Assembly (NCBI GenBank): GCA_016700115.1 | Contig: CP064999.1 | Span: 62,001-126,000 of the forward strand | Source: Sphingobacteriales bacterium | GTDB taxonomy: Bacteria > Bacteroidota > Bacteroidia > Chitinophagales > UBA2359 | DNA: 64,000 nt | Reading direction: 5' to 3' | In this document: positions 9,517 to 19,047 of the stretch, piece by piece | Layout: each line of letters begins with the position of its first letter | How positions within the stretch are numbered: the first letter of the stretch is position 1 | The notes under the pieces: model-generated | Told to the model about the DNA's origin: nothing | What the model saw: the letters and a program-made list of their open reading frames with translations, nothing else | The model's database searches: none | Made by a program: the position numbers and the translations under genes

Positions 9517-11763
9517 ATGCAAAAACTTATGCGCCCCATTCACTATATATCTATCTTAATATGCCTGCTGCTTTTTCATTTAGTTCTGGCGCAGCAACCG
9601 CACCTCAAAACAGGAATGACTTATGAAATCAACATCAAAAGGGCAAAACAAAGCATAAAATTAGATGGCATATTAAATGAACCTGATTGGGGGGAAGCTC
9701 AAATTGCAAAAGATTTTTACCAAACACTGCCTGATGATATGGATTTTGCCCGTTCAAAAACAGAGGTCCGCCTGACCTACGACCATCAATATATCTATGT
9801 TGCTGCGGTTTGTTATGACGAAATTCCGGGCAATTATGTTATTCAATCCCTCAAGCGGGATTTTTCCTATCCCGTTACAGATGCTTTTGTAGTGTTTTTT
9901 GATCCATTCGGCAATCAAACCACCGGCTTTAGTTTTGCAGCCAGCCCTTTAGGGGTAGAACGGGAAGGATTGCTGGAATATGGGGGGATTTTTGGAGTTA
10001 CCACAAGTTGGGACAATCGTTGGTTTTCCGCTGTATATGCTGAAACAGGAAAATGGACTGTTGAAATGGCTATTCCTTTTAAAACCATACGATATGATGA
10101 AAACCGTCCGGTATGGAACGTGAATTTTTCTCGCAACGACCTGAAACGGATAGAAACCTCGACCTGGAGTCCGGTGCCTACTCAATTTAATGTGGCTTCG
10201 TTAGCCTTTACCGGAAAACTAATCTGGGATCATCCACCCAAAAAAGCAGGTGGCAATGTTTCTCTGATTCCCTACCTTCGATCCAGCGCACACCGAAACT
10301 ATAAAACACAGGATAAACCGGAAATTGATTACCCTCAAGGCGGAATGGATGCTAAAATTGCCCTGACCAGTTCGTTGAATTTAGACCTCACCATCAATCC
10401 GGATTTTTCGCAGGTAGAAGTGGACAGACAGGTAACCAACTTAGAAAGGTTCAACCTGTTTTTCCCCGAAAGGCGGCAGTTTTTTATCGAAAACAGCGAT
10501 TTATTTCAATTTGGTACTGCTTCTATGCGACCATTTTTTTCACGCCAAATAGGGCTTGAAGTTCCTATCTTATTCGGAGCCCGGCTCACCGGAAACCTCA
10601 ATGAAAACTGGAGGGTAGGATTACTGACTGCTCAGACAGAAGGTGTTCCTAACGGCATACAGAGTCAAAATTTTTCTGTGGCTGCCCTGCAGCGCAAAGT
10701 TTTAGCCCGAAGCAATATCACCGGTTTTTTAATTAACCGACAATCTTTTACCAACTTTAAACCCGACAAAGACGACTTTAACAGAGTGGCAGGTGTTGAA
10801 CTTCGGTTTCGCTCAGCAAATAACAAATGGGGCTCTGATTTGCTCTATCATCAATCTTTTACCCAATATGATACCGAAACTTTTTCACCAAAACTTATCA
10901 ACCGAGCGGGTTTAATTGGAAGTGTCAACTATGACGGCAGGCATGTTTATGCCTTTGCCTCATTGGAACATGCCGGACAGGACTATATCGCCGACAGCGG
11001 TTTTTTACAAGACCTCTACCACAGAAATGATCAGGAAAATACAACAATAGCAGCTCCTTATTTAACTTCGTACCATTATTTAGGGTATAAGTTTTATCCT
11101 GAAAAGTTGGATGCTGTTCGATATTGGGGTCCTGAATTAGGCAACAGGGTTTTTTACTATTACACGCCGGAAAAAGTAGAACGTTGGACCGGGTTTAAGC
11201 TCTCTTCCTTTTTTAAAGATAACAGTATTGCACGACTTGTGGTGGATAATTATGCTACTCAAGTTTTGTTTCCGACCAATATTACCGGACAAATGGACTC
11301 TTTGCTGATGCCCGGCAACTATAACTATACTGATTATGGGTTAGAATATGAATCTGCGCCGCGCAACAAACTTTATGGAAAATTCAGAGCCTTTTATGGT
11401 GGCTTTTACAACGGCAGCAAACTCTCCCTGAGTGCAGATGCGACTTTACGGATTCAGCCCGTTGCTAATCTGGCACTCAATATTGCTTATAATGATATCG
11501 CGTTTCCGGAGGGATTTGGAAACAGCCGGCTTCTGCTCATTAGCCCTCGGATAGAGTTTACTTTTACCCGAAGTCTGTTTTTTACCACCTTTTTGCAATA
11601 TAATACACAAACCGAAAACTTCAACATCAACAACCGGCTTCAATGGAGATTTGCCCCAATGTCTGATGTTTTTCTGGTATTTACAGATAATATGGATTCC
11701 GACAATTTTTCTCAAAAAGACTGGGGAGTGGTATTAAAAATAAACTATTGGTTTACCTTGTAA
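9517..11763 (+). CDS. DUF5916 outer-membrane protein with CBM9-like domain
   Basis: A 748-residue exported protein. A signal peptide ends at about residue 26 (LVLAQQ). Residues ~40-240 carry the family 9 carbohydrate-binding-like domain, recognised by IKLDGILNEPDWGEAQIAKDF and the aromatic-rich WDNRWFSAVYAE segment. From about 250 the sequence becomes the DUF5916 region, with NPDFSQVEVDRQVTNLERF and FFPERRQFFIENSDLF. It continues as alternating beta strands to a terminal aromatic motif (NYWFTL), as expected for an outer-membrane beta barrel. Proteins of this type are common in Bacteroidota and are thought to sit in the outer membrane, but their substrates are not established. Nothing nearby suggests a polysaccharide utilisation locus. 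Confidence 0.87.
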   Translation: MQKLMRPIHYISILICLLLFHLVLAQQPHLKTGMTYEINIKRAKQSIKLDGILNEPDWGEAQIAKDFYQTLPDDMDFARSKTEVRLTYDHQYIYVAAVCYDEIPGNYVIQSLKRDFSYPVTDAFVVFFDPFGNQTTGFSFAASPLGVEREGLLEYGGIFGVTTSWDNRWFSAVYAETGKWTVEMAIPFKTIRYDENRPVWNVNFSRNDLKRIETSTWSPVPTQFNVASLAFTGKLIWDHPPKKAGGNVSLIPYLRSSAHRNYKTQDKPEIDYPQGGMDAKIALTSSLNLDLTINPDFSQVEVDRQVTNLERFNLFFPERRQFFIENSDLFQFGTASMRPFFSRQIGLEVPILFGARLTGNLNENWRVGLLTAQTEGVPNGIQSQNFSVAALQRKVLARSNITGFLINRQSFTNFKPDKDDFNRVAGVELRFRSANNKWGSDLLYHQSFTQYDTETFSPKLINRAGLIGSVNYDGRHVYAFASLEHAGQDYIADSGFLQDLYHRNDQENTTIAAPYLTSYHYLGYKFYPEKLDAVRYWGPELGNRVFYYYTPEKVERWTGFKLSSFFKDNSIARLVVDNYATQVLFPTNITGQMDSLLMPGNYNYTDYGLEYESAPRNKLYGKFRAFYGGFYNGSKLSLSADATLRIQPVANLALNIAYNDIAFPEGFGNSRLLLISPRIEFTFTRSLFFTTFLQYNTQTENFNINNRLQWRFAPMSDVFLVFTDNMDSDNFSQKDWGVVLKINYWFTL

Positions 11764-11776
11764 AGGTTCTGTCTTA

Positions 11777-13966
11777 TCAATCACCAAACTCCAACTGATT
11801 TCGTATGAGTTCGTAATAAACTCCTTTTTGAGCAGACAGTTGCTCATGGGTGCCTGTTTCTGTAATTCTGCCTTTTTCCAATACCACTATCTGATCGGCA
11901 TGTTGAACGGTGCTTAACCGGTGAGCCACTACAACGACCGTTTTCCCTTTAAACACTGTTCGTAAATTATTGGTAATCAATTGTTCATTTTTTGCATCCA
12001 GCGCATTGGTAGCTTCATCAAACAACAAAAATTTCGGATTCTTGTAAATCGCTCTTGCTATCAAAATCCTCTGTATCTGCCCTCCACTAAGTCCTATTCC
12101 TTCCTGCCCTATTTTAGTGTCATATTTCAAAGGCAATTCATTGACAAATGAATCTATGTTTACAATAGCTGCAACAGAATTGAGTTGTTGTAAATCAGGA
12201 GGGAGATGTCCCATCGCAATATTTTCGGCAATGGTTGCTGAAAAAATATATCCGTGTTGCATCACCACCCCGCATAAGTTTCTCCATTGTTTAGGGTCTG
12301 TTGAGGTGAGTGGAATATCTCCCAGCAAAATTTCACCTTCCTGTGGTTCGTAAAATTTTAAGAGCAATTTTAACAACGTTGTTTTTCCGCTACCGCTTGC
12401 CCCGACAATAGCCGTTGTTTTTCCGTTTGGAATTTCAAGGTTGATATTTTTCAATACTTTTTCGGCATGAGGACCTCCATAAGAAAAGGTTACCCCATTC
12501 AGCCGTATAAAATCTATTTCTTCCGGAGGAGGCATTAGCCCTTGTTCTGCCGAAGCCTCACCCGGCTTTGTATGTATTTCGTTCAGTCTTTCTATGCTTA
12601 ACCTCGCATCCTGAGCCGATTGTAAAAACCGGACAAGGTCGGCAACAGGAGCGTTCAATTGTCCGACAATATAAGAAACAGCCAACATCATTCCCAGACT
12701 CATGTTACCATCAATAACTTGCCATGCTGCCAGAAAAACGATTATTATGTTTTTAAACTCATTAAAAAACAAAGCGCCTAATTGTTGATATTCTCCAACT
12801 GACATAGCGCGCAGGTTAATCCGGTATATAGATTCCTGTAATAGTTCCCATTTTTCCCTGCTTAAGTTTTCATATTGGTTGAGTTTAATTTCCGTCATTC
12901 CGCCAATCATCTGAACCAGCAAATTTTGTTGTTCGGATAACCTGTCGAACTTTTCAAAATCCAGTCTTTTGCGCCGTTCCGAAAACAGCAAAATCCAAAT
13001 GATATAAAGCGCGCTGCCGGCTGTAAACACGCCGAAAACCGGAAAACTATACATTGCCAATACGATGCCAAACACAATCAGGGTAAAAACAGAATAAGTA
13101 ACATTGAGCGAGGCATTGGTTAGAAACCGCTCAATCCGTTGATGGTCACCTGTCCTTTGCAATAAATCGCCCGTAAGCTTTACCTCAAAAAAACTAAGCG
13201 GCAATTGCATGAGTTTTGCCAAAAAACCGGATAAAATCGCGCGGTTAACGGAATTCCCTACCCGCAAAGCAATCCGGCTTCTGACAAACTCGAACAGGGT
13301 TTTTCCGGACAACAGCAGGAGCTGCGCCAATAAAACCAGATAAACGAAATGCAAATTATTTTGACCAATGCCCTTGTCAATCAACATCTGGGTCAAAAAC
13401 GGAAAAGCAAACTGAATCAGACCGGCAAAAAAAATGGATAAAACCATCCAAACAACAGACTTTTCATGTCCCTTTAGATATGGGATAATAAAACCCAATC
13501 CGGCTTTTTTTTCTTCATCACCGGTGTTTTTGAAAAAAGCTTCTGTAGGTTCAAGGGCAAGCGCAATTCCGACCGCATTGTCAGATTTGGCATCGCCTGT
13601 CCAGTTTTTTGTAAACTCCGGTTCCGTGTAAACAGTTTTTCCAAAGGCGGGGTCTGCCACATAAAACTTGTTAGCTTGAATACCGTAAACTACCACAAAA
13701 TGTCGTTGTTGCCAATGAACAATACAAGGCAAGGGCATAGTTGTTTTGAGTTGTTCGACATCAATCTGGACTCCTACGGCAGACATTCCGATACTTTCCG
13801 CTGCATCACGAATACTCAGAAGTGTAGCGCCCTGTCTGTCTGAGTAACTGAGTTCGCGAAGTGACTGTGCAGTGTAATGTCTGCCGTAAAATTTAGCTAT
13901 CATACGCAGACAGGCAACTCCGCAATCCATAGAATCCAATTGTTGGTAAAACGGAAATCGGGGCAT
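11777..13966 (-). CDS. Peptidase-domain ABC transporter (C39 / bacteriocin-type exporter)
   Basis: A 729-residue exporter with all three modules. The N-terminal C39 peptidase (~1-140) has the catalytic Cys in QLDSMDCG, the His in HWQQRHFVVVYG and the Asp in VADPAFG. The transmembrane domain spans ~160-440. The nucleotide-binding domain has Walker A GASGSGKTTL, signature LSGGQ, Walker B FLLFDEATNALD and the H-loop VAHRLS. Such proteins cut double-glycine leaders and export peptides or, in Bacteroidota, other small products. No double-Gly precursor, HlyD-type adaptor or modification enzyme is next to it, so its cargo is unknown. The gene is divergent from the MoxR operon and convergent with the DUF5916 gene. 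Confidence 0.92.
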   Translation of the reverse strand: MPRFPFYQQLDSMDCGVACLRMIAKFYGRHYTAQSLRELSYSDRQGATLLSIRDAAESIGMSAVGVQIDVEQLKTTMPLPCIVHWQQRHFVVVYGIQANKFYVADPAFGKTVYTEPEFTKNWTGDAKSDNAVGIALALEPTEAFFKNTGDEEKKAGLGFIIPYLKGHEKSVVWMVLSIFFAGLIQFAFPFLTQMLIDKGIGQNNLHFVYLVLLAQLLLLSGKTLFEFVRSRIALRVGNSVNRAILSGFLAKLMQLPLSFFEVKLTGDLLQRTGDHQRIERFLTNASLNVTYSVFTLIVFGIVLAMYSFPVFGVFTAGSALYIIWILLFSERRKRLDFEKFDRLSEQQNLLVQMIGGMTEIKLNQYENLSREKWELLQESIYRINLRAMSVGEYQQLGALFFNEFKNIIIVFLAAWQVIDGNMSLGMMLAVSYIVGQLNAPVADLVRFLQSAQDARLSIERLNEIHTKPGEASAEQGLMPPPEEIDFIRLNGVTFSYGGPHAEKVLKNINLEIPNGKTTAIVGASGSGKTTLLKLLLKFYEPQEGEILLGDIPLTSTDPKQWRNLCGVVMQHGYIFSATIAENIAMGHLPPDLQQLNSVAAIVNIDSFVNELPLKYDTKIGQEGIGLSGGQIQRILIARAIYKNPKFLLFDEATNALDAKNEQLITNNLRTVFKGKTVVVVAHRLSTVQHADQIVVLEKGRITETGTHEQLSAQKGVYYELIRNQLEFGD

Positions 13967-14082
13967 GGTCAGGGGTTAATAGAGTGTTTTCGTATTTTTT
14001 TACATTTTGATGACTTTGCAAATGTAGCAGATTGCAGAAAGTAATTTAACCTTTTTTAGCCATTGAACCCGTATAATATGTT

Positions 14083-14090
14083 TAAATTTG
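14083..14090 (+). promoter_or_regulatory. -7 promoter element of the moxR operon
   Basis: TAAATTTG matches the Bacteroidota -7 consensus. An ATTG at 14062-14065 sits 17 nt upstream, slightly closer than the usual 19-21 nt. The placement argues that the upstream in-frame TTG (14063) and ATG (14078) are not the moxR start and that the ATG at 14126 is. Confidence 0.5.
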
Positions 14091-14125
14091 CGCTTCAAAG
14101 TCAAAAAACATCACAAACAACCGAT

Positions 14126-15136
14126 ATGGATATACATACGACTTCTTCGGGCGCAGATTTATTGCTGCTCAATGAACGCATACAACATGAAAGTGCATTT
14201 ATCGAACTATTAGAACAAGAACTGGGAAAGGTAATCGTCGGTCAGCAACAAATGGTAGAAAGGCTGCTGATTGGTTTGTTGTCGGAAGGACACATTTTGC
14301 TGGAAGGGGTCCCGGGATTGGCAAAAACTCTGGCCATCAAAACCTTGTCTGAGGCAGTTCATGCCAAATTTAGCCGAATTCAGTTTACCCCTGATTTATT
14401 ACCGGCCGACTTAATCGGGACTATGATATTTAACCAAAACGAACATAAGTTTACGGTCAAAAAGGGTCCTATATTTGCCAATTTTGTGTTGGCAGACGAA
14501 ATCAATCGCGCTCCCGGTAAAGTTCAGAGTGCCTTGCTTCAGGCAATGCAGGAGAAACAGGTAACTATTGGCGAAAATACTTACAAATTAGAAGAGCCAT
14601 TTTTAGTATTGGCAACACAAAACCCCCTTGAACAAGAAGGCACCTATCCCCTGCCGGAAGCGCAGTTAGACCGTTTTATGCTCAAGGTCATCATTTCATA
14701 TCCTGAAAAGGAAGATGAACAAAAAATCATGCGGATGAATGTCAACAATACTTTTGGAAAGGTTGAGCCTGTTTTGAAAACGGAAATTCTGCACCGCGCC
14801 CGAAATGTTGTTCGCGAAGTTTATATGGACGAAAAAATAGAGCGCTATATTTTGGATATAGTTTTTGCAAGCCGCAATCCGAAACAGTACAAATTAGACA
14901 AAATTGCGCCTTATATAAATTATGGAGGTTCACCCCGAGCCAGCATCAATCTCGCTTTGGCTTCGAAAGCTTATGCCTTTATCAAACGCAGGGGGTTTGT
15001 CATTCCCGAAGATGTTCGGGCTATTTGTTACGATGTACTTCGTCATAGAATTGGAATTACCTATGAAGCAGAAGCCGATAATATGACTTCGGAAGACATT
15101 ATCCGGGAAATCCTCAACACAGTAGAAGTGCCATAA
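14126..15136 (+). CDS. MoxR-family AAA+ ATPase
   Basis: From the ATG at 14126 the protein has 336 residues; the start was chosen because a promoter-like element covers the upstream alternatives. The AAA+ core shows Walker A GVPGLAKT, Walker B VLADEINRAP, a sensor-like LATQNPLEQEGTYPLPEAQ segment and an arginine-rich lid. MoxR ATPases act as chaperone-like remodelling factors and are nearly always encoded with DUF58 and von Willebrand A-type proteins. The DUF58 gene follows 20 bp downstream, so the two are almost certainly co-transcribed. Confidence 0.92.
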   Translation: MDIHTTSSGADLLLLNERIQHESAFIELLEQELGKVIVGQQQMVERLLIGLLSEGHILLEGVPGLAKTLAIKTLSEAVHAKFSRIQFTPDLLPADLIGTMIFNQNEHKFTVKKGPIFANFVLADEINRAPGKVQSALLQAMQEKQVTIGENTYKLEEPFLVLATQNPLEQEGTYPLPEAQLDRFMLKVIISYPEKEDEQKIMRMNVNNTFGKVEPVLKTEILHRARNVVREVYMDEKIERYILDIVFASRNPKQYKLDKIAPYINYGGSPRASINLALASKAYAFIKRRGFVIPEDVRAICYDVLRHRIGITYEAEADNMTSEDIIREILNTVEVP

Positions 15137-15156
15137 TCTCAACCGAATTTTAACAC

Positions 15157-16188
15157 ATGGATAGCACAGAACTGCTCAAAAAGGTAAGAAAAATAGAAAT
15201 TAAAAGCCGGGGGTTGTCCAACCATATTTTTTCGGGTGAATACCATACTGCTTTCAAAGGGCGGGGAATGTCTTTTAGCGAAGTTCGCGAATATCAATAT
15301 GGAGACGAAGTTAAATTTATAGATTGGAATGTCAGCGCCCGCTTAAGAAGCCCTTATGTGAAAATATTTGAGGAAGAGCGCGAGTTAACGCTGATGCTGC
15401 TGGTTGACATCAGTCCATCCTCCTTTTTTGGAACTTTCAGACAATTAAAAAGCGAATTGATCACCGAAATCTGTGCAGTACTTGCCTTTTCAGCCATCAA
15501 CAACAACGATAAAGTTGGGGTAATTTTTTTCGGTCAGGAAATAGAAAAATTCATCCCTCCCAAAAAAGGAAAAACCCATGTGCTTCGCATCATACGCGAA
15601 TTGCTGGATTTTGCTTATGGTGCAAAAGCACAGGAAGCAGAAGATAAGCGGCTTCAACTTGCAGAAGCAAAAAAAAATCAATGGTGGCAGCAAAGGAAAG
15701 GAATGCTCGAAAACCTGTTCAGATTAAGTCCCCGAAATAAACGAAATCAAAATAACGTTTCAATAGGTGAATCTCAACTTCAAATACCCACAACTAATAT
15801 TGAACATGCTTTGAGCTATTTTACCAATGTCATCAAACGCCGGAGCATTGCATTCCTGCTTTCCGATTTTTTGGCAGAAGGGTATGAAAAAGCATTGCGC
15901 CTTGCAGCTCAAAAACACGATGTTGTTGGAATTCATGTTTACGATATCCATGAACAAGTATTGCCCAATGTCGGAATGATACGGGTTATTGATGCAGAAA
16001 CCGGACAAGCACAATGGTTAGATACCACTGATAAAAATATACGCAAAAGCCAGTTTACCGCTTTTCAACGAAAAGTTAACTATTGCAAAACATCTTTTGC
16101 CAAAAGCAGTTCCGATTTATTGAATATTTCAACCAAAGATGACTATGTAAAACATCTTATTAGTTTTTTTAAAAAAAGAGGGGCTTAA
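15157..16188 (+). CDS. DUF58 domain-containing protein
   Basis: A 343-residue cytoplasmic protein with the DUF58 signature GRGMSFSEVREYQYGDEVKFI followed by DWNVSARLRSPYVKIFEEE. A VWA-like strand then carries the MIDAS-type start VDISPSSFFG. DUF58 proteins are the standard partners of MoxR ATPases. Unlike the common Bacteroidota Bat operon, no batA, batB or batD gene follows; only a small secreted protein gene lies 5 bp downstream. A weakly conserved charged insertion lies around residues 155-195. Confidence 0.9.
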   Translation: MDSTELLKKVRKIEIKSRGLSNHIFSGEYHTAFKGRGMSFSEVREYQYGDEVKFIDWNVSARLRSPYVKIFEEERELTLMLLVDISPSSFFGTFRQLKSELITEICAVLAFSAINNNDKVGVIFFGQEIEKFIPPKKGKTHVLRIIRELLDFAYGAKAQEAEDKRLQLAEAKKNQWWQQRKGMLENLFRLSPRNKRNQNNVSIGESQLQIPTTNIEHALSYFTNVIKRRSIAFLLSDFLAEGYEKALRLAAQKHDVVGIHVYDIHEQVLPNVGMIRVIDAETGQAQWLDTTDKNIRKSQFTAFQRKVNYCKTSFAKSSSDLLNISTKDDYVKHLISFFKKRGA

Positions 16189-16193
16189 TCATC

Positions 16194-17021
16194 ATGAAAA
16201 AAACCACACTACTTTTTTGTTACTTCCTGTATTTGATTAGTGCTTATGCACAAAGCAGTGAATCCAATGTTTCTAATAAAGAAACTAAGTATGGAATCAA
16301 CGAAAAACCGGCTCAATCTGCCGTATCAATAAAACCGATTAAGAACGATCAAAACCAAAACAATACAGGGCTGGAAGTCAAAGTTGAGGCCACTCAACCA
16401 ACTATCGAGGAATCTTTTCCTCCCTTCAAGTCGAATACTCCGGTTACTAAATACGAATTATACAGCTTGCTTAAAAAACATCTGGAGGCCAATAACTATA
16501 AAAACTGGATAGTAGCTGAGCGGATTTCAAACTTTTATGTCATTTATAAGGAACCGGTAATAATTGTACCGGAAAAAGGCAATGCCGAATATGAATCGGA
16601 AGCTAAAGAAAACGAAGCCCTCAGTAAATTATATACTCCAAAAACCTTTGAAATTGCGATTGAGTTTACCGCTTATGATACCGAATCTTTATTTACTCAA
16701 TCCAAAGACAACAAAGTATTCCAAACACAACCTGAAGAGCTTAAATCGCTTTACCAAATGGAGGGTATTTTTGAAAATACAGAAACCAAAGAATATTATG
16801 CAATGGATAATGACGAACGAAACCGTTTGTCAAAATACATGTTGGCAAAAATTTATTTAGACAATTCTCCCGGAAAGGAATCTCCCAATTTATATGTGCA
16901 GAATTTTACGGTAACTCTTAAATATCCGTCAGGATATTACCGGACTATTCCGGTTCAGGTAAACGAAGAAGCCATTAAAATTATACAATTTGTTGAAAAT
17001 ACGCTGCGCAACAATCAATAA
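16194..17021 (+). CDS. Hypothetical secreted protein of the moxR operon
   Basis: A 275-residue protein with a clear signal peptide (residues 1-20, ending SAYAQ), then a low-complexity Ser/Asn/Lys/Glu-rich linker to about residue 85, then a globular domain with TKYELYSLLKKHLEANNYK and YLDNSPGKESPNLYVQNF segments. I do not recognise the family. Its start lies 5 bp after the DUF58 stop, so it is translationally close-coupled to the MoxR/DUF58 pair and probably works with them in the periplasm, in the position where Bat proteins would be expected. Confidence 0.7.
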   Translation: MKKTTLLFCYFLYLISAYAQSSESNVSNKETKYGINEKPAQSAVSIKPIKNDQNQNNTGLEVKVEATQPTIEESFPPFKSNTPVTKYELYSLLKKHLEANNYKNWIVAERISNFYVIYKEPVIIVPEKGNAEYESEAKENEALSKLYTPKTFEIAIEFTAYDTESLFTQSKDNKVFQTQPEELKSLYQMEGIFENTETKEYYAMDNDERNRLSKYMLAKIYLDNSPGKESPNLYVQNFTVTLKYPSGYYRTIPVQVNEEAIKIIQFVENTLRNNQ

Positions 17022-17203
17022 CTACACCGGGTTTAGAACTCAAAGGCACTTATCTGCGTTATATTTTCTATTGGTTTAATAAAACTGCAAAGAAACCTGA
17101 CAGTAAAAAAGTAACGACATTCAAGTTATCTAATTTTGAATCATTACTTTCCATTTTTTGCTGTCCGATTCTTTGAATTTAATACCCTTTTTACTGCTTT
17201 GAT

Positions 17204-17431
17204 ATGGGTTTGCTACTGAAGATTGTGATCATTTGTGTTGTGGTATATTACTCGGTCCGGTTTGTTGCCGGCATTTTACTGCCCATTTATATGGCAGCTA
17301 AAAAAATTCAGAAGCAACAACAACAGTTCACCTCAAATAAATCATCGAACCATTCGCCCGACTCCCAAAATAACCAGGTTTCTTACAGAGGCGGGGACTA
17401 TATAGAATATGAAGAAATAGAAAACCGCTAA
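17204..17431 (+). CDS. DUF4834-family small membrane protein
   Basis: A 75-residue protein with one N-terminal membrane helix (about residues 4-30), a Lys/Gln-rich linker, and a C-terminal acidic GGDYIEYEEIENR motif typical of the DUF4834 family of Bacteroidota. Function is unknown. Its last 4 bp overlap the end of the convergent rhomboid gene. Confidence 0.75.
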   Translation: MGLLLKIVIICVVVYYSVRFVAGILLPIYMAAKKIQKQQQQFTSNKSSNHSPDSQNNQVSYRGGDYIEYEEIENR

Positions 17432-18003
17432 TCTACCCGCTGCGGATAATTTTCTGATTTCCCGAAGCGATACCCAAAAATTCCACCACAAACACCGCCG
17501 ATAATATGCGCAAACTGCGCAATATTGTCTTCCTGAAAGGAAGAAATCACTTCGTTTCCTAAAAATAAAATCATTACCAGCAAAAAGGTAAGTGGAATAT
17601 GACCGCTTTTAAAATTGGTGAGGGAACTGAGCAAAATAAACATAAACACGATACCGCTTGCACCCAACAAGCCCGATGAAAAAACCGCTGCACTTAAAAT
17701 TCCGGTAATAAGTGTGGTGATCAGCATCATTATCATCAACATTTTAGAGCCGTATTTTTCCTCCAACATAGGTCCGAGCAATAAAATTAAAGTCAGATTA
17801 CTGACCAAATGCCCCCAATCAGCATGGCCTATAGAATGAGAAGCCAACCGGAAATAAGTCAGGGGATCGGCAATGTCCATATCGGGATAAACCGTAAATA
17901 GACCACGGGTCAGTCCTTCAAAAGAAAAACTATCTAATGACATGATAATGGTACAAATCAAAGTAAAACTCAGCACCACAGGTGAATTGTATGTAATTTT
18001 CAT
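17428..18003 (-). CDS. Rhomboid-family intramembrane serine protease
   Basis: A 191-residue multi-spanning membrane protein with the rhomboid catalytic pair: Ser116 in GLLGASGIVF and His166 in FAHIIGGVCGG. It also has the HxxxN oxyanion motif HLVSN (His65, Asn69). It should cleave transmembrane helices of unknown substrate proteins within the inner membrane. The length suits a compact six-helix rhomboid without extra domains. It overlaps the convergent DUF4834 gene by 4 bp. No terminator separates them. Confidence 0.9.
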   Translation of the reverse strand: MKITYNSPVVLSFTLICTIIMSLDSFSFEGLTRGLFTVYPDMDIADPLTYFRLASHSIGHADWGHLVSNLTLILLLGPMLEEKYGSKMLMIMMLITTLITGILSAAVFSSGLLGASGIVFMFILLSSLTNFKSGHIPLTFLLVMILFLGNEVISSFQEDNIAQFAHIIGGVCGGIFGYRFGKSENYPQRVD

Positions 18004-18120
18004 AGCTTTGTTTTAACTGCAAACATAATAAATTCTCACTAAGTTTCAATTGTCTGTTGATTTTCAAAAAATCCCTTAATTTTTTCCTGAAACAGATTAA
18101 TTCTATTTTAAAAAAAAGGG

Positions 18121-18945
18121 TTACAACCGCTCTATCAGTTTTTTAATTAAAAAAGTCATGTTGGGTTCAGCAGCTTTAGCAACAGCAATGACATCTTCTA
18201 CACTAACCACCTCTACCCTTTCAGGTGGAAACCCGATATCGGTAATTACTGAAACCGCAAAAACTGATAACCCACAATGAGCTGCTACAATAACCTCCGG
18301 AACTGTTGACATCCCCACTGCATCTGCTCCTATACGATATAGATAGGCATACTCTGCTTTTGTTTCAAGATTTGGCCCCGTTACACTGGCATAAACTCCC
18401 GTATGGCATCTGATATGATGTTTCCGACCAATTTCTATTGCCCAAGAGATCAGGTCTTTGTCATAAGCTCTGCTCATATCGGGAAAACGGGGTCCGAGTT
18501 CGTCATAATTTTTGCCTCTTAAAGGGTTATCGGGATGAAGGTTGATATGATCGTCAATTATCAATAAATCTCCTTTCTCCAAATGTTTACCCATGCCTCC
18601 TGCGGCATTAGAAATAAATAGTTTCTGAACTCCTAAGCGTTTCATGACTCTAACCGGAAAAGTAACCTGCTGCAAAGAATAGCCTTCGTAATAATGAAAA
18701 CGCCCTTGCATTGCAACTACCGGTTTTCCGGACAAATTGCCGAACAACAATTTTCCGCTATGACTTTCAACGGTTGATAACGGAAAATTTGGAATTTCCT
18801 GATAAGGTATCTCTTTCCGAATATCAATTTCTTCAGCCAGATTGCCTAAGCCTGTACCCAAAATTATTCCAATTTCCGGTTCAAACGGCATCCTGCCCTG
18901 AATAAACCTGGTTGTTTCTTCTAATTTAAGAATTAAATTTTCCAT
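18121..18945 (-). CDS. punA: Purine nucleoside phosphorylase (trimeric type)
   Basis: A 274-residue trimeric-class purine nucleoside phosphorylase, which splits purine nucleosides with phosphate to give the base and ribose 1-phosphate for salvage. Family landmarks are the phosphate loop GTGLG, the SHSGKLLFG segment, GRFHYYEGYS, NAAGGMG, GPNLETKAEY and GADAVGMSTVPE. The base-contact position that is Asn in the human enzyme (Asn243) is Asp236 here, in VSVITDIG. This may widen specificity toward 6-aminopurines. The gene lies 38 bp after the OmpA terminator on the same strand. Confidence 0.9.
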   Translation of the reverse strand: MENLILKLEETTRFIQGRMPFEPEIGIILGTGLGNLAEEIDIRKEIPYQEIPNFPLSTVESHSGKLLFGNLSGKPVVAMQGRFHYYEGYSLQQVTFPVRVMKRLGVQKLFISNAAGGMGKHLEKGDLLIIDDHINLHPDNPLRGKNYDELGPRFPDMSRAYDKDLISWAIEIGRKHHIRCHTGVYASVTGPNLETKAEYAYLYRIGADAVGMSTVPEVIVAAHCGLSVFAVSVITDIGFPPERVEVVSVEDVIAVAKAAEPNMTFLIKKLIERL

Positions 18946-18983
18946 TTCTTAAGAAGCTTATTTAAGACCGCTAAAATAGCAAA

Positions 18984-19013
18984 AGCCCCCGACACTTCGA
19001 GGTGTCGGGGGCT
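18984..19013 (-). terminator. Intrinsic terminator of the OmpA gene
   Basis: The arms AGCCCCCGACAC and GTGTCGGGGGCT pair perfectly over 12 bp around a 6-nt loop. On the minus strand the hairpin is followed by TTTTGCTATTTT. It sits 35 bp beyond the stop codon of the OmpA-like gene. Confidence 0.9.
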
Positions 19014-19047
19014 AATGGTTCTAATTAGTTTTTAAAATCTGTACTAA

